Shown: in pieces, positions 6,670 through 10,741 of the stretch
How the letters are laid out: each line of letters starts with the position of its first letter
Numbering within the stretch: the stretch's first letter is position 1
NCBI GenBank assembly: GCA_017995665.1
Contig: JAGOIM010000024.1
Span: forward strand, 2,803-13,543
Reading direction: 5' to 3'
DNA length: 10,741 nucleotides
Origin: Anaerolineaceae bacterium
Lineage (GTDB): Bacteria; Chloroflexota; Anaerolineae; Anaerolineales; Anaerolineaceae
The notes under the pieces: model-generated
Seen by the model: the letters and a program-made list of their open reading frames with translations, nothing else
Database searches by the model: none
What the model was told of the DNA's origin: nothing
Program-made: the position numbers and the translations under genes

Positions 6670-7251
6670 TTATTCAAAGCCAATTCCCAGTTGCAGGGCT
6701 TGCTGGTTGATAGGGACGAATTTTTCTTTGACGTTTTCAGCGATGATGCGATTCCAGTCGAAGTCTTCCAATCCGAGTTGCTTGATCAGCACACCCAAAA
6801 GGATGATGTTCATCACTTTGGGGTTGCCGAGTTCGCGGGCTTCGGCTTGCCCATCGAGAGCAATCAGTTTTCCGGCTCGTTCTCTAATCAACTCTTCGCC
6901 GTTGGTGGGATATTTTTCTTTACCCATCTGAACGCCCATCGGGTTGACGCGCACACGGTTGAAAATCACAATTCCTTTGCCGTCATCGCGCAAATAGTCC
7001 AGATTGCGCAATACTTCGAGCTCTTCAAAGCCCATGATGACGTCGGCTTTGCGTTTTTCGACAATCGGCGAGAAAACTTTTTCGCCATAGCGTACGTGGG
7101 TCAAAACGGGACCTTCGCGTTGGGACATGCCATGAACTTCGCTCATTTTGACGTCATATCCGGCATCAATCAAGCCAAGCGTCAGGAGCTTGCTGGCTAA
7201 GATGGTGCCCTGACCGCCAATTCCGGTTAGCAGAATGTTTTTTATGCTCAT
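6670..7251 (-). CDS. iorB: Indolepyruvate:ferredoxin oxidoreductase subunit beta
   Basis: Small subunit of the oxygen-sensitive, CoA-dependent enzyme that converts indolepyruvate (and other aryl pyruvates) to the aryl-acetyl-CoA, CO2 and reduced ferredoxin. The product is 193 residues, normal for the family, and is a single POR gamma-type domain. GIGGQG (10-15) opens it, followed by the conserved block MSEVHGMSQREGPVLTHVRYG (from about residue 36). Its ATG (7251-7249) follows the iorA stop with no spacing (TAAATG), and a GGAGG five bases upstream lies inside the end of iorA, so translation is almost certainly coupled to iorA. A stem-loop follows the gene. Confidence 0.96.
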   Translation of the reverse strand: MSIKNILLTGIGGQGTILASKLLTLGLIDAGYDVKMSEVHGMSQREGPVLTHVRYGEKVFSPIVEKRKADVIMGFEELEVLRNLDYLRDDGKGIVIFNRVRVNPMGVQMGKEKYPTNGEELIRERAGKLIALDGQAEARELGNPKVMNIILLGVLIKQLGLEDFDWNRIIAENVKEKFVPINQQALQLGIGFE

Positions 7252-9033
7252 TTATGCCTCCATTAACTGAATTGCCTGGACCGGACAAACCTGGGCGCAG
7301 ACGCTGCAGCCGACGCATTTATCGGGGTCGATGGACGATTTTTTCTTGTCAAATTGGAAGACAACCGCCGGGCATCCGGTTTTGGTACATTTTCGGCAGC
7401 CGATACAGGTTTCTTCATCCACAAAATAGGTTTCGGTAAAAGCGCCTTTGAACTCTTCGAGATCCCATGGTGCCTGTTTTTTCAGGGCGCAGGGCCAGCG
7501 GGTGATGATAACGGTCGGTTCTTCCATTCCAAGTGCCCAATCGAGCGTTTCTTTGACTTCGTCGAGCTTGTTGGGGTTGATTGTGCGCACATTTTGGACG
7601 CCCATCGCCCGAACGAGCGGTTCGATGGCAATCGCTTCGGTAATTTCACGGTTGATCGTGTAACCTGTGCCGGGGTTTTCCTGTTGACCGGTCATAGCGG
7701 TGATGCGATTGTCCAAAATGACCGAAATCAGTTTGCTGCGGTTATAAACCGAATCGAGCAAGGAGTTGATGCCGGTATGGAAGAAGGTGGAATCGCCAAT
7801 AACGGAGACAACACGAGGTTTATCGCCTTCGATTGTGTCAAAAACCTGCTGCGCACCATGCCCAAGGCTGATGCTGGCACCCATACAAACGGTGGTTTCC
7901 ATCGCATTATAAGGCGCACCCGATGCGAGGGTGTAACAGCCGATATCGCCGGAAACCATCACGCCTTTGCGCTTGCCGAGTTCGTAGAAAAAGCCGCGAT
8001 GCGGACAACCGGCACACAAGGTTGGCGGACGGGGAACAACAACATCTGCCAATTCGGCGTCAACGGGATATTCGCTTCCATAAACAACCTGGCGAATTAC
8101 CTCAGGGGTCATTTCGCCGTTGCTGGGGAAGATGTTTTTGCCGTCACATTCAATGCCCAAAGCACGAACATGCTGCTCAAGATAGGGGTCGTTTTCTTCG
8201 AGGATGTAGATATGATCCACTTTTTGGGCAAAATCCTTGATCATCTGATCAGGCAGGGGATTGGTGAAGCCCAGTTTGAGGTAAGAGGCACTGTCACCAA
8301 AGACTTCGCGGGCATAAAGATAACAATCACCCGAGCAGATGATGCCAATTTTGGTATCGTGAAGTTCTTCGCGGTTCCAGGCGCAATGATTGCTGTATTC
8401 TTTGAGGAGTTCAAGGTTTTTTTGAACCTTAACCTTCATCGGACGAGCATTTGCCGGAACAGCTACATATTTTTTTATGTTTTTTACATAAGGTTTAATA
8501 GGCACATCTTTGCGTTCGCCAAATTCAACAATACTTTTGGAATGACAAACACGGGTAGTCATCCGAATTAGAACCGGCATATCGTGTTTTTCGCTGATTT
8601 CAAAAGCCTCAATCAGCATATCCTTGCATTCCTCACTGTCCGAAGGCTCAAACATAGCCGTCATTGCTGCTTTGGCATAATTGCGGTTATCCTGCTCGTT
8701 TTGGGATGAGAACTGACCGGGTTCGTCGGCAGTGATGACCACCGCACCGGCATTTACGCCCATGTAAGCGAAGGTGAAGAAGGGATCGGCAGCAACATTG
8801 AGTCCGACGTGCTTCATTGCCGCCAGCGAACGCGCCCCGGCAATCGACGCTCCAATGACCGATTCGAGAGCGGTCTTTTCATTGGGAGCCCACTCTGAAT
8901 GGATTTCGGAATAAGTAGAAATATTTTCAAGAATTTCAGTACTGGGCGTGCCAGGATAGGCTGCGGCAAAACGAACGCCGGCTTCCCAGGCACCGCGAGC
9001 GATGGCTTCATCGCCAGTGATGAGATGTTTCAA
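7252..9033 (-). CDS. iorA: Indolepyruvate:ferredoxin oxidoreductase subunit alpha
   Basis: Large catalytic subunit of IorAB, used in fermentation of aromatic amino acids; cytoplasmic. Counting from the TTG at 9033 it has 593 residues, a normal length. The order is: pyrimidine-binding domain with GDEAIARGAWEAG and AAYPGTPSTE near the N-terminus; linker domain; CAGCPHRG (340-347); thiamine diphosphate domain with GDIGCYTL and the GDS...DN motif (413-442); then a C-terminal two-cluster ferredoxin domain. The cluster ligands are Cys543, 546, 549, 554 (C-x2-C-x2-C-x4-CP) and Cys573, 576, 579, 583 (C-x2-C-x2-C-x3-CP). The frame is open to a TTG at 9054, but AAGGAGG at 9045-9039 lies inside that extension, and family members begin at the equivalent of MKHLITGDEAIA, so the later TTG is preferred. 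It directly abuts iorB. Preferred aryl substrate is not determinable. Confidence 0.95.
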   Translation of the reverse strand: MKHLITGDEAIARGAWEAGVRFAAAYPGTPSTEILENISTYSEIHSEWAPNEKTALESVIGASIAGARSLAAMKHVGLNVAADPFFTFAYMGVNAGAVVITADEPGQFSSQNEQDNRNYAKAAMTAMFEPSDSEECKDMLIEAFEISEKHDMPVLIRMTTRVCHSKSIVEFGERKDVPIKPYVKNIKKYVAVPANARPMKVKVQKNLELLKEYSNHCAWNREELHDTKIGIICSGDCYLYAREVFGDSASYLKLGFTNPLPDQMIKDFAQKVDHIYILEENDPYLEQHVRALGIECDGKNIFPSNGEMTPEVIRQVVYGSEYPVDAELADVVVPRPPTLCAGCPHRGFFYELGKRKGVMVSGDIGCYTLASGAPYNAMETTVCMGASISLGHGAQQVFDTIEGDKPRVVSVIGDSTFFHTGINSLLDSVYNRSKLISVILDNRITAMTGQQENPGTGYTINREITEAIAIEPLVRAMGVQNVRTINPNKLDEVKETLDWALGMEEPTVIITRWPCALKKQAPWDLEEFKGAFTETYFVDEETCIGCRKCTKTGCPAVVFQFDKKKSSIDPDKCVGCSVCAQVCPVQAIQLMEA

Positions 9034-9036
9034 AGC

Positions 9037-9045
9037 TTCCTCCTT
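9037..9045 (-). promoter_or_regulatory. Ribosome binding site that decides the iorA start
   Basis: On the minus strand AAGGAGGAA lies five bases (AAGCT, counted after GGAGG) before a TTG at 9033-9031. This is an almost ideal Shine-Dalgarno sequence and makes the TTG at 9033 a better start than the in-frame TTG at 9054, which would place this site inside the coding region and add seven residues not seen at the start of IorA proteins. Confidence 0.8.
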
Positions 9046-9089
9046 TTCCGTCAATTGGTATGGTGAGAGACGGATGAGCTTGCGCTTTT

Positions 9090-9095
9090 AGTATA
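9090..9095 (-). promoter_or_regulatory. Possible -10 box of the iorAB promoter
   Basis: TATACT on the minus strand, about 57 bases before the preferred iorA start, is a good -10 match. The sequence at the expected -35 position is C-rich (CCCCAA) and does not support it, so this is a weak call. Confidence 0.3.
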
Positions 9096-9120
9096 AACCA
9101 AATATGCCGTTTTTGGGGGT

Positions 9121-9139
9121 GAGATTTTGTCAGAATCTC
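9121..9139. repeat. Inverted repeat upstream of iorAB
   Basis: Arms GAGATT (9121-9126) and AATCTC (9134-9139) are exact reverse complements around a 7-base centre. It sits just upstream of the possible ior promoter, where an operator for an activator or repressor could lie. There is no U run on either strand, so a terminator is not supported. Confidence 0.35.
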
Positions 9140-9245
9140 TAATTTACACGCGTTAGCAAGAGGAGTTTTTCTTTTAATCATCTCCAGCGAGATTGAATAA
9201 ACACCGAATGCGAAAGCAACGATGATTTCAGGCCAGCCCGCCTAT
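9140..9245. other. Non-coding part of the divergent iorA/lipoprotein region
   Basis: This 106-bp stretch lies between the inverted repeat upstream of iorA and the first parS site. I see no gene, promoter or repeat in it that I can support. The whole divergent region (9034-9479) otherwise holds the weak ior promoter, two parS sites and the promoter of the plus-strand lipoprotein gene. Confidence 0.5.
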
Positions 9246-9259
9246 GTTTCACGTGAAAC
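9246..9259. other. parS: parS centromere site 1 (ParB/Spo0J binding)
   Basis: GTTTCACGTGAAAC is a perfect 14-bp palindrome. With its flanks it reads TGTTTCACGTGAAACC, matching 15 of 16 positions of the established chromosomal parS consensus TGTTTCACGTGAAACA. ParB dimers load and spread from such sites and, with ParA and SMC, segregate and organise the origin region. It lies in the non-coding divergent region. Confidence 0.88.
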
Positions 9260-9293
9260 CTTTCATCTACACGCACCACCCGCCAAAGCGATA

Positions 9294-9307
9294 GTTTCAC
9301 GTGAAAC
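9294..9307. other. parS: parS centromere site 2 (ParB/Spo0J binding)
   Basis: A second copy of GTTTCACGTGAAAC. With flanks it reads AGTTTCACGTGAAACA, again 15 of 16 to the parS consensus; the mismatch is at the opposite end from that in site 1. The centre-to-centre distance to site 1 is 48 bp, with 34 bp between the palindromes. Two exact copies this close are not expected by chance, which strengthens both calls. Confidence 0.88.
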
Positions 9308-9348
9308 AATTACGAAGTGATTTCTGTCTAAGCAGAATTGTTCAATGC

Positions 9349-9378
9349 TTAATATAAAGAACTGAGTCGTGATATTAT
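9349..9378 (+). promoter_or_regulatory. Probable promoter of the BNR-repeat lipoprotein gene
   Basis: A -10 box TATTAT (9373-9378) is preceded by TGA, forming an extended -10 (TGATATTAT). A -35-like TTAATA (9349-9354) lies 18 bases upstream. Transcription would start near 9385, giving a leader of about 95 bases to the ATG at 9480. It begins about 40 bp past the second parS site. Confidence 0.4.
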
Positions 9379-9479
9379 GGAAACGGTACACTTTATCTAT
9401 TCTCAGCTGACGAGTGAAGTCTTCAAGAGGCACAGATAATGCAACATATGGATTTAACCAAATCGAGATTGGAGTAACT

Positions 9480-10664
9480 ATGAAGAGAAAATTCTTTATA
9501 ATTCTTAGCCTTATCGCAATAATACTTTCTGCTTGTGTTCCGGCAGCAGAAGTTGACACAAAAGCACCCCCATCGGAACTGCAGTCAACGACTTCTCCTT
9601 CAACGGTGCTGCAGCCAACCAATACACCTCAATATCTTTCGCCCCTCTATAAAACGCATATCTTTGTAGGCGGAGAAGGCTGGGCGACGAATTTGGACAA
9701 TAGCAAAATTTACAATACTGTCAATTTCGGCGAATATTGGTTCAATGTCACCCCAGACGATGTCAACAGTTCTTCTGGCTTCGGGCAAAATTCTGTTGCT
9801 TTTCCCAATGGTCATTCAGCCTGGCTTTGTGAAACTACCGGTGAATCTTCCGCTATATTAAAGACAAGTGGCGATGCCGGGAAGACCTGGTCTTTCACTC
9901 AACTCGATTTTCCTTGCGGATTAATTGATTTCAGCAATTCAGAGAACGGAATGATTATTTCCGACTTGGGTGCCGGTGCTGGTTCACAGTATGTCAGCGT
10001 GCATACAACAAGCGATGGCGGTTTGACCTGGACGAAGACTTTTGAGCATGAACCTGCTTCGTCTGACAATCACGGTTTGCCGGCTTCAGGCATCAAAAGC
10101 AGTTTGCTAACCTTGAATGACGGCGTTGCTCTGATTGGTGGTTCCCGACCAATGCCAGATTCGCTATATCTCTTCCGAACAGTCGATTCCGGTGAAAATT
10201 GGAGCCAAGTTTCCTGTGATGGTTTGCCAAATTCAGAGGATGCAGAACTTAATCCGCTTGATTTAGTCAAAATTAGCAATCAGGAATTTATCCTCCCCAT
10301 CCGAGCCTTTCAAGCTGACAACGAAATCCAAACGCATATTTGCCTTTCCACTGACGCCGGAGAAAGTTTTAACTACCTATCTTCTTTAGGAGATGTAAGA
10401 TTTATTGATTTTGGCAGCATTGAAAACGGATTGGCCTATGCGGACAATAAGATGATGCAAACTTCAGATGGCGGCTTGACCTGGGTTGACAAAACCGAAT
10501 GGTTACCCTTAGGCGTAATTCCGATTGGTCTTAATATGATCAATGCCACAATCGGTTATCTAAACACGACGATTAATGAAGAACAGCTAAACCAAAATCG
10601 GATTTTCATGACCGCCAACAATGGAAACACCTGGCAATCGATGCCGGGAACAATTATCGATTGA
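9480..10664 (+). CDS. Lipoprotein with BNR/Asp-box beta-propeller (YCF48- or sialidase-like)
   Basis: Predicted membrane-anchored extracytoplasmic protein of 394 residues. It has a clear lipoprotein signal, lipobox LSAC with lipidated Cys19, then a Thr/Ser/Pro-rich linker to about residue 52. The rest is a repeat protein with Asp-box motifs of the S/T-x-D-x-G-x-T-W type: SGDAGKTW (130-137), TSDGGLTW (177-184), TVDSGENW (234-241), STDAGESF (290-297), TSDGGLTW (328-335) and TANNGNTW (378-385), plus a degenerate one near 80-87. Six or seven such units suggest one beta-propeller. Known relatives include sialidases, sortilins and the photosystem II assembly factor YCF48; no sialidase active-site set is visible, so no enzyme activity is claimed. 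The frame is open from an ATG at 9414, but the ATG at 9480 has GGAG seven bases upstream and begins the signal peptide, so it is preferred. It is the only complete plus-strand gene here. Confidence 0.85.
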   Translation: MKRKFFIILSLIAIILSACVPAAEVDTKAPPSELQSTTSPSTVLQPTNTPQYLSPLYKTHIFVGGEGWATNLDNSKIYNTVNFGEYWFNVTPDDVNSSSGFGQNSVAFPNGHSAWLCETTGESSAILKTSGDAGKTWSFTQLDFPCGLIDFSNSENGMIISDLGAGAGSQYVSVHTTSDGGLTWTKTFEHEPASSDNHGLPASGIKSSLLTLNDGVALIGGSRPMPDSLYLFRTVDSGENWSQVSCDGLPNSEDAELNPLDLVKISNQEFILPIRAFQADNEIQTHICLSTDAGESFNYLSSLGDVRFIDFGSIENGLAYADNKMMQTSDGGLTWVDKTEWLPLGVIPIGLNMINATIGYLNTTINEEQLNQNRIFMTANNGNTWQSMPGTIID

Positions 10665-10699
10665 GATTTTGACCTATTATCTAAAGACAAGAGTTTGTT

Positions 10700-10741
10700 G
10701 TGAAACGCAATAATTATTTAGCAAAAAACTTAGCCCTGTTC
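10700..10741 (+). CDS. Possible start of a further gene (cut by window end)
   Basis: A GTG at 10700-10702 opens a frame that stays open for all 14 codons to the window end, giving a start MKRNNYLAKNLALF if GTG is read as Met. A basic start moving into hydrophobic residues would fit a signal peptide or membrane anchor. AAGAG lies about 7 bases upstream. It follows the lipoprotein gene by 35 bp on the same strand and could be its operon partner. So short a piece gives no function and the call is tentative. Confidence 0.35.
   Translation, partial: MKRNNYLAKNLALF

Noticed and set aside
7354..8571. 405-codon open frame on the plus strand, opposite iorA
   Set aside because: Antisense to a fully recognised catalytic subunit; Phe/Asn/Ala-rich with no motif, as expected from the complement of a codon-biased gene.
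9222..9320. 32-residue plus-strand frame through both parS sites (VSRET twice)
   Set aside because: No ribosome binding site. The repeated VSRET results from two identical palindromes spaced by a multiple of three bases, not from a protein repeat.
9263..9622. 119-codon minus-strand frame over the lipoprotein start and parS site 2
   Set aside because: It overlaps the signal peptide region of a well-supported gene, and part of it is just the translation of the parS palindrome (VSRET).

Overview
The window looks like a piece of bacterial chromosome from an anaerobic, peptide- and sugar-using organism. A member of the Chloroflexota (Anaerolineae-like) is my best guess. The guess rests on style only: lipoproteins with short Thr/Pro/Glu-rich linkers after the lipobox, a ferredoxin-linked 2-oxoacid oxidoreductase, and a monosaccharide ABC importer. 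No rRNA or other marker gene is present to prove it.

Layout. (1) 1-3881, minus strand: a three-gene monosaccharide ABC importer operon, read from right to left as a ChvE-like lipoprotein, an MmsA/GguA-like double ATPase and an MmsB/GguB-like permease cut by the window edge. A good promoter with an operator-like inverted repeat lies upstream, and a hairpin sits between the binding-protein and ATPase genes. (2) 4097-6587, minus strand: a more A+T-rich pair of genes with stem-loops on both sides. One is a zinc aminopeptidase of the M20/M42 type with an unusual N-terminal extension; the other is a TPR protein of unknown function. Two short palindromes lie between them. (3) 6620-9033, minus strand: iorA-iorB, indolepyruvate:ferredoxin oxidoreductase, translationally coupled and ending in a stem-loop. 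The real iorA start is probably a TTG preceded by a strong ribosome binding site. (4) 9034-9479: a non-coding divergent region with two near-perfect parS (ParB/Spo0J) centromere sites 48 bp apart. (5) 9480-10664, plus strand: a lipoprotein with a BNR/Asp-box (YCF48- or sialidase-like) beta-propeller, followed by the possible start of another gene at the right edge.

How it fits together. The importer brings in monosaccharides. IorAB oxidises aryl pyruvates from aromatic amino-acid breakdown and yields reduced ferredoxin and aryl-acetyl-CoA. The peptidase may feed amino acids into the same metabolism, but this is inference. The parS pair suggests the window lies in the origin-proximal part of a chromosome and is the most notable non-coding signal. 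I see no CRISPR array, tRNA, rRNA, insertion sequence or clear defence system.
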